A DNA stretch of 48,383 nucleotides from Paramacrobiotus richtersi (GCA_034698045.1 JAQGAU010000053.1:1-48383); one strand, 5' to 3'; numbered from the stretch's first letter, positions 38,683 to 48,383 are shown. The notes: generated from the sequence alone by a model not told the origin. Numbers and translations are program-made.

Positions 38683-38745
38683 AACGAAGTAATTAGTAAA
38701 CGAGGTAATTAGTAATTAGTATGTAATCAGAACGAAGTAATATTC
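38645..38745. repeat. AACGAAGTAATTAGTA-type tandem repeat
   Basis: Five or more imperfect copies of a 12-17 bp unit built on AACGAAGTAATT, with GTAATTAGTA variants. They overlap the last codons of the kinase-like fragment (its KTKLLTSKRSN end is repeat-derived). Confidence 0.75.
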
Positions 38746-39130
38746 ACTGCAAAAGAATCAACTGTGTGAATAGGCGCTCTTCGTGACTACGTCATACGAG
38801 CTGCAATTTCCGTGGTGTTTTGCAAAATTGCAGTAATATGTAGCAAGACGTTGTCGCTTCGGCGCTGCTGCACAATGAACTGGCCGTCTGAACGTCTTTA
38901 ATCAGTGTTTATTGATTAACTCAGATGTCGCCCTAATATATATAAAAAACTATCCAGCCAAATTAAAAAAAATTATTCCAATCAGCACGGCATGGAACAG
39001 CACTCTTAAATTATATCTCCTGAACATCTACAGCTTTCATAAATTCTCTAAGGAATAAATCGCGGCATATCGCTTACACAGTCCGTTTTTAGATGTTCAG
39101 ATTGCAACATCTCGCGTGAGGTCATGGACA
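38746..39130. other. Spacer upstream of kinase-like gene
   Basis: AT-rich, with no coding segment seen. It probably holds the promoter of the gene starting at 39131. Confidence 0.35.
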
Positions 39131-41203
39131 ATGATGATCGACAACCATCCCGTCGTTGTGCACCAAGTGCTCCAGCTATCCCTGTCGTCTCCTGCGTCCG
39201 TGTTTCTTGTGAAGGAAAACCGGCATGAGAACGAGAAAGAACCGTCGTATTACGTGCTCAAAGAAATTACTATGGGAAGCAATTGTGATGAAAAGACGAT
39301 GACGGTTCGAAACGATGAGGGTTTCGAGATCTTCCAAACCGGATGGAAAAGGCTGCTCGACTTGCAAAATTTCAGCCATGAAAATGTAGTCCGCTATTAC
39401 TACTTTGAACGTTTCTACAGATCACTTGAAGCGGGTGCTACTGTTTTAGTGGAGTGGTGTCAGAGTAAGTTCGCAGTTTTATTGTTTCATTGGAAGTCTT
39501 CATTCTTACTTTTTATCCATATCGTATACATGTATATCTGGTAACGTCGCACATGTGGTGGTCATAAACAAACATTCAACATACGCTTTCAGTTTTGGTT
39601 TGAATTTTTGCTTTGGCACACAAATGAATATACTGTATATACTTTGTTAAATGACTATGAAAAGGACTGTCAAATGATAACCTCTCCGAAGTTCTAGAGT
39701 TCTGCAATGGACTGAAAAAGTCAGTCCAGTCCGATCCAAAAGATATTTTAATTTACCAAATCCAGTCCAAACCCAGACTCTACTCGCCCAATCCGTCCAG
39801 TCCAAACCCAAATATTTTTTTCAGATCCAGATCCAGTCCAATCCAAACCAAAAAAATTTTTCCCCTAAGTTGACTTTTTAACGGTCTGGTAAGTATGTTA
39901 TTCCGTTATTTAACTACAGTAGCTACAGTAGCGTAGGTTTTACTTCGGTTTAAATGTAGCGTTTTATTACATGGGACGGGCGGACTTTTTCTGCGGGGAG
40001 GCAAAAAGTAGACCTGGCTCTGGTTGGGCTGAAAGGAGGCATGCAAAATAAACCATTTTGTTTGTGTCAACATTGTCTAGTAAATATTGTGTTACACAAA
40101 CTAAAAATGTGGAAAATATGGATCACCTTTCCGCAACCAATCCATTCCATAAGTGCCGGACTGGAATCCAAATCCAGTCCAAAACCATAATTTTTTCCCT
40201 CAAATCCGTCCAATCCAATCCATATTCTGGATTGGATTGGACTGGACTGGATTTTCCAGTCCATTGCAGAACTCTACTCCGAACAGTGTAACACGACTTG
40301 ATAATATTCTGCAATTTCTGGACTTTCATCTTAAATATACTGCAATGACAGGATCTTCCAGTTATCATCCTAATCTGCGTAAACTGATTTCTTTTCATGT
40401 GTAAACTTCAAGGCACGTGTAGATCAATATAGGCGTTTAGATGGCATTATTATTGTCTCGCGTCACTTCAGTTTAACTTGAAAGGTAAATTCGAAGTTTT
40501 GAACTAGGTTACATTACATGCACTATTTTGTATAGTGGGAAGCCTTGCACAACTATTCAAAGACACGACCCCGAATTTGTGTGCAGTGCACAAACTGACA
40601 AAAGATATCGTAACTGGGGTTGCTTACATCCATTCCAGACGGATCTGCCATGGTAACATCAAACCTGATAATATTTTTGCCGGACTGGATGCCAACGGGA
40701 ATCTACAAGCAAAAATCGGTGGGCTGGATGATTTGGTTCCAGTTGGTTCGCTTGCGTTTCTTGCTCCGGAAAGAATAACAGACGTGGTTGGTAGGTTCGG
40801 GTTAAGCCATTTCGACCTGAACGCAGCCAGTGAGGCAGCAGGTATTCGTGAAAATGCCGATATATGGAGTATGGGATGCACATTTGTCTATCTGGCTGCG
40901 CACCGGATTATTTCCTTTGGGGAGCCGAATGGTGAAACTTTGGAGGTAATAAAAAACCACATCAGCAAATACAGTGGTTGGCGGCGTGACAGAGAGCTCC
41001 AAGACGACGCAGTGCGTTTGGAAACATTCATAAAAACTGGCGGTAAACCGCAAGTTCCGAGTAGTATGCCACAGAGTTTGAAGGAGTTTATTGGCAGATG
41101 TTTAATAGACGACCCACTGCAAAGGCCGACAGCCGAAGATTTACTTGTCGATCCGTGGATGCTTTGTGATCCGGAAGTTAGATATGTTGATGGAAGGAAG
41201 TGA
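39131..41203 (+). CDS. Protein-kinase-like protein, predicted pseudokinase
   Basis: Two exons, 39131-39464 and 40536-41203, joined in phase 1 (CAGA/GTAAGT donor; the split codon becomes ATG), giving 333 aa. N-lobe: the lysine is in YYVLKEI (K44), then helix C and LQNFSHENVVRYYYFERF, with the hinge VLVEWCQ at the exon end. The C-lobe has VAYIHSRRICHGNIKPDN, so the HRD aspartate is asparagine (HGN, about 150-152). DFG is replaced by GGL (IGGLDD, about 173-175). FLAPER and DIWSMGC are kept. Loss of both catalytic aspartates predicts a pseudokinase, perhaps a scaffold or allosteric partner. Only GTG lies upstream in frame, so ATG 39131 or 39134 is the start. The intron holds an inverted-repeat element. 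Close to 42796-44498 in length and intron position. Confidence 0.85.
39695..40276. mobile_element. hAT-like non-autonomous element with terminal inverted repeats
   Basis: Ends are perfect 20-bp inverted repeats: TAGAGTTCTGCAATGGACTG at 39695-39714, and its reverse complement at 40257-40276. A 7-bp word, CTCCGAA, lies just outside both ends (39684-39690, four bases from the left end, and 40277-40283, directly at the right end). It looks like a slightly eroded target-site duplication. TAGAG termini and a TSD near 8 bp suggest the hAT class. Inside each end are arrays of TCCAGTCCAAA/AATCC-type subrepeats in opposite orientation, so the whole is partly palindromic. It carries no transposase frame, so it would need a helper. 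It sits wholly in an intron. Confidence 0.72.
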
Positions 41204-41427
41204 AATCTAAACAGCTATTGATGAAAGTAGGTGAAACCAAACAGCTGTTGACGTTGTGGCTCATTCGAACACATTCCAGTCATATCGTATCCAAACCGAA
41301 GTAAAACAACAAGTCAACAATTTAGAAAAGCTTAGACTGACGCGTTCAGCTTGAACGTTTTGCTTAATACTCTAAAGTTTATGCATTCTGTTGACCCCCT
41401 AATGAGTGCTTTAACCATGTTTCCAGT

Positions 41428-42252
41428 GTGCCAGCGGCCCCTTATTATCAACCTGAGATCAAACAACTTACTGCCACGGCACAAGGCCAGCGAAACAGAA
41501 GACCGCGAGATTTCCTGGAGCAATAATGCCAGCTGTGGCATTCGTCTCATTGCCCATTTTCAGGCTCCGAAATTTAACATCGCGGATGCAGGAGATTCAT
41601 TCACAAGTGCCCGAAGGCTTTGGAACCAGGAAGACCGCTTCAAAGGAAATATTGTGACTCACTCAGAGAGCTAATACCTGAGTTGCGTATCAGAGATGAG
41701 TTCATGCTCCAAATGGCTTACAGTATGCTGAGTAATGAACAAATGCCCGCATTTACCAAGGGCCTACAACCTGTGGGCGTAGCATTTCCGGAACTCGTGG
41801 ACTGGATGAATACATTTGAGAATGATTACGAGTATGTTGTTAAAGAGGATGCGACATGGAGTGACATTCAAGCAGAACTAGAGGCTCTCATGACGCAGAG
41901 CGGGCGCTACAAAATCGAGCCATTTGCCAAATAGGCTCTCCAGGCGGAAGGCATACCCGATTACGTACCGGCTCTTCATGTTACTATAGTCCACGGCTTC
42001 CTTGGATCAACGGACGAAAGTCGCATTCTCTTTTGTACCAGCAGCAACGGAATTAGGCATGAACGGGCGTATTCGGATTTCATACAAGGTTGGGACTGGA
42101 AACTCGACGACTGGCGTATGGACAAAGTCTTTGAGTGTGCTCAGGTTCGCAGGCGTAGTATGGTGCACCGTTGCGAAAAATACTGCCGGAGGACTCCCAG
42201 TGCGCTTCAGACTACACTGCCTAATGCCGTGCTTGATTTGGCGTTAGACTAA
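41428..42252 (+). pseudogene. Degenerate gene of unknown family
   Basis: A single frame stays protein-like for over 800 bp but carries stops. After a TTTCCAG acceptor it reads VPAAPYYQPEIKQLTATAQG, then TAA and TAA near 41520-41575. It resumes with KYCDSLRELIPELRIRDEF and LVDWMNTFENDYEY, has a lone TAG at 41932-41934 (FAK before it, ALQAEGIPDYV after), and continues through QGWDWKLDDWRMDKVFEC to a TAA at 42250. A neighbouring frame (LTSRMQEIHSQVPEGFGTRK) suggests another shift near 41640. I do not recognise the family. It follows the pseudokinase on the same strand and could once have been its downstream partner or a C-terminal part. Confidence 0.45.
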
Positions 42253-42795
42253 GTGTAGTTTTTATCCTGAAGTAAATATAGCTAATTACTTCGAATATTG
42301 TCTCAGCGCTGTAATTACCGATCATTGCCTGATACACCTTATAACTTTAACATATTGCATTTTTTCAATGGCCAGACAGAAGTTTTTGGAGAGTACAGAT
42401 CTTTCCGGAAAACAGTGCCCAGAGAGATTGTTTACTCCCGACTGGGATACTCTGTTGTCGACGGGAACATTGTTGTTGCTGGTTCAGCGTGTGTGTTCTT
42501 TAATTCGATCACATGGTGGATGGGGATTTAGCTAACATAATCACTGTTTACGTCGTAATGAAACTACAAAAGCATTTATGTGGACATATGTGCTCAGTGG
42601 CACAAATACAATTAGGCCATAAACTGTACGATAGCCAATTTATTACGGTCGTCACGGTAAATGCAGTGTGTTCACAAAGCAGGATGTCGTCCTGGATAGA
42701 TCGTTATCCAGAATAGTAATCCATAACAGGACTGATCTAATTGTTCCTCCAAAAATTGCACGAAGGCATCATATCATGAAAATTCTAGATTACGG
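42253..42795. other. Spacer between convergent units
   Basis: A frame at about 42298-42531 (for example GEYRSFRKTVPREIVYSRLG) looks somewhat protein-like, has no ATG start, and may be a further scrap of the degenerate gene upstream. Nothing else is supported. Confidence 0.3.
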
Positions 42796-44498
42796 TCATG
42801 CGTATGGGTGTTCATATGGCGTGATAACGTATTCGTGGTCAAGCAGTTCCTCAATAGACTTTCTAACGTGCGTGTCGTATTCCAAACATTTGGAAATGAA
42901 GTCGATTAGTCGTCGATTCCAAGGATCGTTCTTGTCAAGATCAGGAAGATCTAGCCTTGCTATACCGGTCGTGAGGCTCATCGTGATGTGCATACAAGAC
43001 TCTAACGGTTCGCTGAGAACGCCATTTATGTATTTGCGTATGATAGGGCGGTTTCCGGTGCACAGTTGAATGGCGACACATCCGACGCTCCACACATCGA
43101 TTTTTCCTCCCACCTCGACAGCTTTTCCGGGAAGAAGGTCGTCGATCATACCAAAAAAGAGCTCCGGTGGGGCATAGTGCGGTGTAAAGGCTGCTGTTCG
43201 GCTTTCCGTTTTAAGTTGACGGTAGAAGGCCACCCCATCAAAGTCGATTATGACAACACGCGCGTCTACAGAATCAGACTCAAGTACCAAATTGGCTGGC
43301 TTGATGTCGCAGTGGATGATGCGCAGCTCATGAGAGTGAAGATACTGCAGTCCATGCAGTAGATCGCACAGGAAACGTTGCAAACATTGATGGTTTGGCG
43401 AGGACTTTTGACGTTCTTTTGCCCAAAGACTTAAATCATTTCCTACAAATAAGGACCAATTCGTTATCTGTATGCATTGTTTATTTTTCATTATTGTGAA
43501 AGAGCTTTACGCATCTGTATTATATGTCACAGGCTTAGCTAGAAATCATGCACGTGCATAAAGATGGATAGTATTTGTTTTTCAAAGTAATGTCAGGCCC
43601 TTCAGTTTTCCGAAAACTAGCGTTTGAAGACACATGTTACCCGGTAATATGTAATGCACCCTCTCAAATTACATAACAGTTCTTTGGTATTGCTTGACCC
43701 GCATCACTTCCAGCGGCGAAAATTTCTCCCCGGAACGGAAACTGCACTTCGGAGAATATTCATGGCTCCGTTTCAAATGGTCGGACTAGCAGAAACAGAC
43801 CGCGGCAAAATTTCCTGCGAACCACGCATTTGGTTCCAAGGGCAAATTTTGCCGTGAAAAAGTTCAATTCAATTGAAAAAATCCAGCGAAGGGAACGTGA
43901 AAAGTGTCAGGAAAGGCGGACATGGAATGCCGGCTAGGAAAAATAATATCAGGGTGGGGCATTTGTTTTCAGCATGCTCTGGGCACTATTGCCGAGGGGG
44001 ACAGTATTGCCCCCTCGGTGAGTGTGAGTGAAAGCAGGATGCCAAAAGGTTAATACTATTTTAAATGATAAATACCGTACTATTTTAAATGATAAATACA
44101 GAACTAGGTGAAATACCCCGAGAAGACGATAACGGGTGTGCAGTACCTGGATAATAACGAAGTGTAAGGAAATAATTTATTCTGGCGAAATCTGTTTCAT
44201 TTAGTAGCACAGGCCATGGCAGTTTCCGGCTAAAATCCAGTCCAAAATATTTCGCTGTATTGCGATGCTCCAGCCTCTTCAGGTACTTCACTTCCAAGCA
44301 AATAATGCTTTCGAAGCGAGCTTTGGTTGCAGAAAGAAGTTTAATGGCGTACAAATGCTGCTCATATTCTGCAACGTACAGGTCTCCGAGTGATGTCGAA
44401 CGTAAGTATTTGCCTCGCTCCAATGACGAACATGCAAACGGTACGCGAATCTTATCCGGTACTTCTTCCGGGCATTGCAGTTTCTCCATACTTAGCAT
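42796..44498 (-). CDS. Protein kinase-like protein, catalytic motifs largely kept
   Basis: Two exons, 44498-44147 and 43442-42796, joined in phase 1 (CCAG/GTACTG donor, TTTGTAG acceptor), total 999 nt, 332 aa. The N-lobe has a weak glycine loop (GKYLRSTSLGDLYVAEY). The VAIK lysine is in YAIKLL (K53) and a helix-C glutamate is in ICLEV (about 69). C-lobe: YLHSHELRIIHCDIKPANLV, where HRD is HCD with the aspartate kept (about 163) and asparagine at 168. DFD replaces DFG (IDFDG, about 184-186). APPE (about 208-211) and DVWSVGC follow. Catalytic and metal-binding residues are present, so it may be active, probably as a Ser/Thr kinase. Substrate unknown. Joining the exons restores the hinge as LTLRYYPGNDLSLW. 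The intron holds a hairpin and a 24-bp-period repeat. Confidence 0.86.
43992..44018. repeat. Perfect 9-bp hairpin in kinase intron
   Basis: CCGAGGGGG (43992-44000) and CCCCCTCGG (44010-44018) are exact complements with a 9-nt loop. The GC-rich stem stands out in AT-rich intron sequence. Confidence 0.7.
44054..44099. repeat. Two-copy tandem repeat, 24-bp period
   Basis: The 22-bp unit TACTATTTTAAATGATAAATAC occurs at 44054-44075 and again, identical, at 44078-44099. It lies inside the kinase intron close to the donor. Confidence 0.9.
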
Positions 44499-45723
44499 AA
44501 TAATGTCACTTTTTTATGCGTACGGGAAAAAAAATCAGTCCATAATTTTAACATAACAAATTAGGATTTACACTATAGTGAGGATAAATATAAATTGAAC
44601 AATCATCCAAGGCTTGGTGGAAGTTGGTATGTCTGCACTGCAACAGTAGTCTGTGGAGAAATCTGTGCGCTGCCGTCGCCTTCATGCTTCCTATACGTTT
44701 ACGTGGAAGATCAGTATTAGTTGTAACGCTCGAAAGCGTGCCTGAGCCGCATTATCTCGTCAAGTATGGATAGTAACCAGAAAGGGAATGCTTTAATAAC
44801 TGAATCCGGACATGTTAGTAACAGAACTTCAGCAGAAGAAGACGACAAGACCAAGACTAAATCCACGGTACATCTCCACGATCGTTTAGCTTGCACTTAT
44901 ATATCTACACACTTGCTCCTTAATGGTTAAATGCACTTAAGACATCATTAGCGGTATATTAGAGAGAAAGAGGAAAGATGTTAATGATTATCTGGTCATT
45001 GGACTGATGTTGTAACCGGTGTTGTCATGATGATATCAGGATGATCTCACGCTTGCATAACTGCTTCCGGTTACATCACATAGTGACTCGTTACATAGTG
45101 CAGTTCAAATGGCTGTGATATACCGATCGTTTTAGGACAACTAGCATTCCAATCGTTTCAGCGGTCGCACTTTAAGCCTGTGAGCAAGAAAACTCGTTAT
45201 CATGTTTATTCTTATCGATATGATCGACAGTGAGTCAACGCAACATGGTTTTTTTACCGGCTCCGGCGCTCCAGTAAGTACCGCAATGGTTCGTACAAGT
45301 GAAAAGCCAGGTTAAACACAGAGCGTATAAAAGTGGCAATGAAATGACTGAATGGCTTTGCTATGACTGCGAGCTTAGCTAAGTTTAGCCGCACGCTATT
45401 ATGAAAGATTATTCGTGTGTGTTGCTTTTTAGCTTGGTTTCCTAGGTTCTATTTATCAGGCCGCTTCAAGCAGACAATCTATAGTGATGCAAAACCCAAA
45501 TTAGTTTTTACTTCAGCGGTTCGGGAAGCGATGCCGTATCGAAATATATGTACGTATGTAAGTATGTATATAAATATTTAAAAACCGTATGCGGTATTTT
45601 TGCACGGTGGAGCGGATGTGATGCTGCAGTGAAATTAGACCAAACTGCGTGTATCACCTGATGCTGTTGACAGATCAGCTTACCATTGTGCAAGCAGCGG
45701 GAAGACCTGCATGAGATTGTGTC
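44499..45723. other. Divergent intergenic region between kinase-like genes
   Basis: About 1.2 kb separating a minus-strand kinase gene from a plus-strand broken copy. No coding segment seen. A TATA box is listed at 45326, and a GTAT-type microsatellite lies near 45545-45580. Confidence 0.4.
45326..45333 (+). promoter_or_regulatory. TATA box candidate
   Basis: TATAAAAG preceded by GCG, the same context as the box at 35680. It lies 390 bp before the ATG at 45724. It could drive the broken kinase-like gene, perhaps through an upstream exon. Confidence 0.4.
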
Positions 45724-47208
45724 ATGGAAACGGTTCCATATCCAAACAATCTCCAGGAACTGCTTCGAGGCGGAAGATTTGGGATTAATATCCAACCCTC
45801 GTTGTTCAAAATTGCCCCCACTGCAGAATGCTCCAGTATTATTAAGCTTAGAGGAGCTGATTGTACTATCGAAGGTCTTGTTGTGGAGTATAGTCAGAAG
45901 TCAACCCCACTTAAGCAACATCCAAGCGGCCACAATTCACTAAGGAGACATTGTATTACGCAGATGCGACGGAACATGGTCCGGGTACCTTTGTCCTAAC
46001 TATCAGTGGAAAGAACTACCGCTTCCGGCACTTCAAGCTGCTCACTTCTAATGTGGTAGTAGCAAGGGAATTAAACGAAAACAGTGCATCCGTACAAGAT
46101 GAGCAGAAGGAGGTCGTTATAAAAAAAACTGGAATACCAACTTCCTACAAACAGCGCCAAGAGACTGGAAGCCGTTGCAGTGCTGAAAGAATCCTGGAAA
46201 AGGATGTGCAAACTGAACCATCCCAATATTTTATCATGCATTTATGCGGTATTTAATGAGGAGACGTTCTTGGAGCGGTTCTCGACAGGCACACAAATCA
46301 TGGATTATAGTCCAAGTAAGTTGTTCAGCTACTGGTGGTCATAAGATATGCCCTGCAATACAGAGTAAGTTATGAATGATCAACTCGCGATTATAAGTGT
46401 TATAAAGAAATGTACGGTTTGCTTCTAAAGACCTTGCCATATGCGTGTTCGAAGGGTTTACATACAACGACATTGATTAAGATAATTAGACTTTTCGCAC
46501 CTTTATAGTTTATACTTCATTCAGCAGGTTATTTGCCTAAGAAACTGTAATGCCTTTGATTTGCAGTTGGTGACTTGCAACAGTATCTGACGCGAAACCC
46601 CGATTTTGCCTAAACAATGGACTCAACATTTCAGTTGCCAGCTGTTGTGCGGGATAGATTATATGCACTCCCAGCTCAGCATAATCCATGGTGATATTAA
46701 ACCGCGGAACGTAATTGTATTTCCCGACACAACGATGAAGTATGAAGTACGGTTGAAAATCATCAACTTGGATCATTCCGCTGCTTTGACTGCACCTGCG
46801 GCACGAACGAAAGACGGGAAGACGGTTGTTGGTGCAAGACGTTACATGTCGCCGGAGATGATTTTACAGGAGAGAGTCGGCCGGGGCACGGATATCTGGA
46901 GTTTCGGCTGTGTCGTACTGGGCATGTTGACTGGCAAGGAGTCTTTCGCATTCGCGTACCGCGAGACCGGTTTCTCAGATCCCTTCGATCCGACCATGAC
47001 CAGCAAACCCTTTCTAATAATCCCGGAAACTGATTACCGATTAGGTACAGGGCATGCTGTACCGCACATCCCATCGTCGATTACGGATCCAGACTGCCAA
47101 CAGTTCCTAAAGGAATGTCTAACAGTAGATGTCCAGAACCGGGCAGAAGCTGCAACGCTGCTTTCTCATTTATGGATAGCTCACGAGATTCCAGAAGAAG
47201 GTATCTAG
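45724..47208 (+). pseudogene. Kinase-like gene with N-terminal module, three frame breaks
   Basis: Order of content: an N-terminal module (NLQELLRGGRFGINIQPSLF, then KLRGADCTIEGLVVEYSQKS); a second block in another frame (ADATEHGPGTFVLTISGKNY); a kinase N-lobe back in the first frame (KRLEAVAVLKESWKRMCKLN, then QIMDYSP). A GTAAGT donor follows at 46316, in phase 1. The next exon starts at 46567 with GDLQQYLTRNPDF, breaks frame near 46600, then runs as QLLCGIDYMHSQLSIIHGDI. HGDIKPRN keeps the catalytic aspartate, DFG is LDH, and MSPEM and DIWSFGC follow, ending at 47208. Breaks are near 45946, at an A8 run (46121-46128), and at the C4/T4 runs near 46598-46607. Either a recent pseudogene or base-calling errors in homopolymers. 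The intron position matches the two intact kinase-like genes. Confidence 0.75.
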
Positions 47209-47926
47209 TAGTTTCTACACAAGGTTTTATTGGAAACTGTTTATTTCTGTACCCGGGTATACAGTATACGTGTACAAACACATTCCATATTATCCGAAAG
47301 TTAGTCGACCGAAGCGGAACGAAGGTCCTCTACACTCAGCTCAAATGAGTTTCGTGTCGGTCGGTCGGTAGGAAGCCGCAAATTAATATTAATTTTTAAT
47401 AAATTAATTCTAATCAACTAATATTAGTAAGTGAATAACAACGAACTATTAGTAACAAATTCCACTAACTAATTAATCATGACAAGTAATCAATTCATAA
47501 CAAATTAGTAAAAAAATAGTAGATTTAGTAGAAATTAATTATCCTTCGCTCGGTAATTCATTGCCCGCAATGTGCGAGTGCACTTCCTAGTATTATTAAA
47601 ATGACAGTTAAATTAAATTGTCTTCTTTCGCGTTGAATTTTGGAAGGTCAACAGAAGCTAATACCCAGAACAGTAACGAAAGAAATACCGTATTTATCCC
47701 GTTAAGCCTGCTACGCAGCAAATACCTTCCAGAGGTAAATTTTCCCAAGGGTTTCCCTTTTTACGATCTAGAGGTCACACAATAGTTGCCTTTCTCGGGA
47801 GGCACTTAAACAATAAGCGTCGTGGGCATTTCTGTGGTAAATATGGTAACGGAAGACATTGGCGGATTACAGAACGTACTGACGTGCTGAAGCCGTGCGT
47901 CAGATAATGTTTGTTGTCTTTCTCAG
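47209..47926. other. AT-rich intergenic or intronic sequence
   Basis: Strongly AT-rich between 47380 and 47540, with many TTAATTA/ATTAGTA words. No gene seen. The right end is a good acceptor (TTGTTGTCTTTCTCAG at 47926), so part of this stretch is an intron of the last gene. Confidence 0.45.
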
Positions 47927-48383
47927 AGAAAAACCAAGCTTGTGTGATCTTGCTCCAGCGTCAGGAAAGCTTGCAAAACGAACCAAGTGATTATCCCGAA
48001 ACGGAACGACAATGGATCCAAGGCATCTATTGTGCCAGAATGCTGTTTACGCATTTGCTGCTGTCGAATTATGACCAATCTACATTTGAAAGCTTGAGCC
48101 GGTCCTTACAGGAACACCTGCGTACTCAGCCACTCGGTGCGGACCAGCTGCAAATGTGCGTAGAGCACCTGGAAAAAGAAATGCCGACTGTGCCGGAGTC
48201 GGAGCGCGGAGCCATGCAGATCACAAAAATGGCTCTGCAGAACAACTCGTCGGCACAATGTTACATCGTACGTCAGTTTTTTCCAGTTGTTTTATCCACG
48301 AAGATTCTTGCGGACTTTATGAACGACTACTGCCGTTCGATTGGCAGTCAGCACAGTATTACCGTCCGGACACAGGTGGTCTG
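47927..48383 (+). CDS. Open exon of unrecognised protein, runs off the window
   Basis: After a strong acceptor the frame stays open for 151 codons to the edge with no stop, beginning in the last two bases of a split codon. It is rich in helix-forming residues: for example ACVILLQRQESLQNEP, then QWIQGIYCARMLFTHLLLSN, EHLEKEMPTVPESERGAMQI and VVLSTKILADFMNDYCRSIG. There is no signal peptide, transmembrane segment or recognised motif. It looks like an internal exon of a helical cytoplasmic protein. Its 5' exons and its 3' end are not identified, and I cannot name a family. Confidence 0.6.

Overview
This window is animal nuclear DNA. Genes lie on both strands and are split by short GT-AG introns (about 50-230 bp, some up to 1 kb), and intergenic tracts are AT-leaning. 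The content points to an ecdysozoan, probably a panarthropod. It includes a peritrophin-type chitin-binding secreted protein, two gustatory-receptor-like 7TM genes with three phase-0 introns near the C-terminus, lineage-expanded F-box and kinase-like families, and a standard metazoan CNNM transporter. My best guess is a tardigrade, based on the look of the F-box, leucine-rich and kinase-like families. I hold the species call at low to moderate confidence because no rRNA or mitochondrial marker is present.

Layout, left to right. At 0.5-2.1 kb (+) is a four-exon Gr-like receptor. At 2.7-4.4 kb (-) is a five-exon gene for an unrecognised 291-aa basic, probably nuclear protein; I assembled it by splice-phase matching. 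At 6.0-6.5 kb (+) is a broken leucine-rich-repeat C-terminal piece, and at 9.1-9.6 kb a very degraded remnant that may be YJU2/CWC16-like. At 9.7-11.0 kb (-) is the second Gr-like receptor, with the same exon plan as the first. At 12.4-13.5 kb (+) is an intronless divergent class-A-like GPCR. From 13.5 to 18.3 kb there is gene-poor sequence with an old diverged direct duplication and a dead membrane-protein gene. At 18.9-21.9 kb (+) lie two tandem F-box genes. At 23.2-25.4 kb (-) is a secreted CBM14 (peritrophin-A) protein. At 28.4-29.0 kb (-) is a VPS4 AAA-ATPase pseudogene. At 30.6-34.1 kb (-) is a complete five-exon CNNM-family metal transporter. At 35.8-36.4 kb (+) is a small secreted acidic protein behind a TATA box.

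From 36.7 kb to the end is a cluster of kinase-like genes. Two are intact (333 and 332 aa), on opposite strands, each with one phase-1 intron between the hinge and helix D. Three are broken copies. A terminal-inverted-repeat, hAT-like non-autonomous element sits in the intron of one intact gene. Also here are a degenerate gene of unknown family (41.4-42.3 kb) and an open exon of unknown family that runs off the right edge.

Apart from CNNM and the VPS4 remnant, most of what I recognise belongs to fast-evolving families: chemoreceptors, GPCR, F-box, LRR, kinase-like and chitin-binding secreted proteins. The window reads as a birth-and-death region with about nine intact or nearly intact genes and about seven decayed ones. 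I saw no tRNA, rRNA, CRISPR array or operon-like bacterial organisation.
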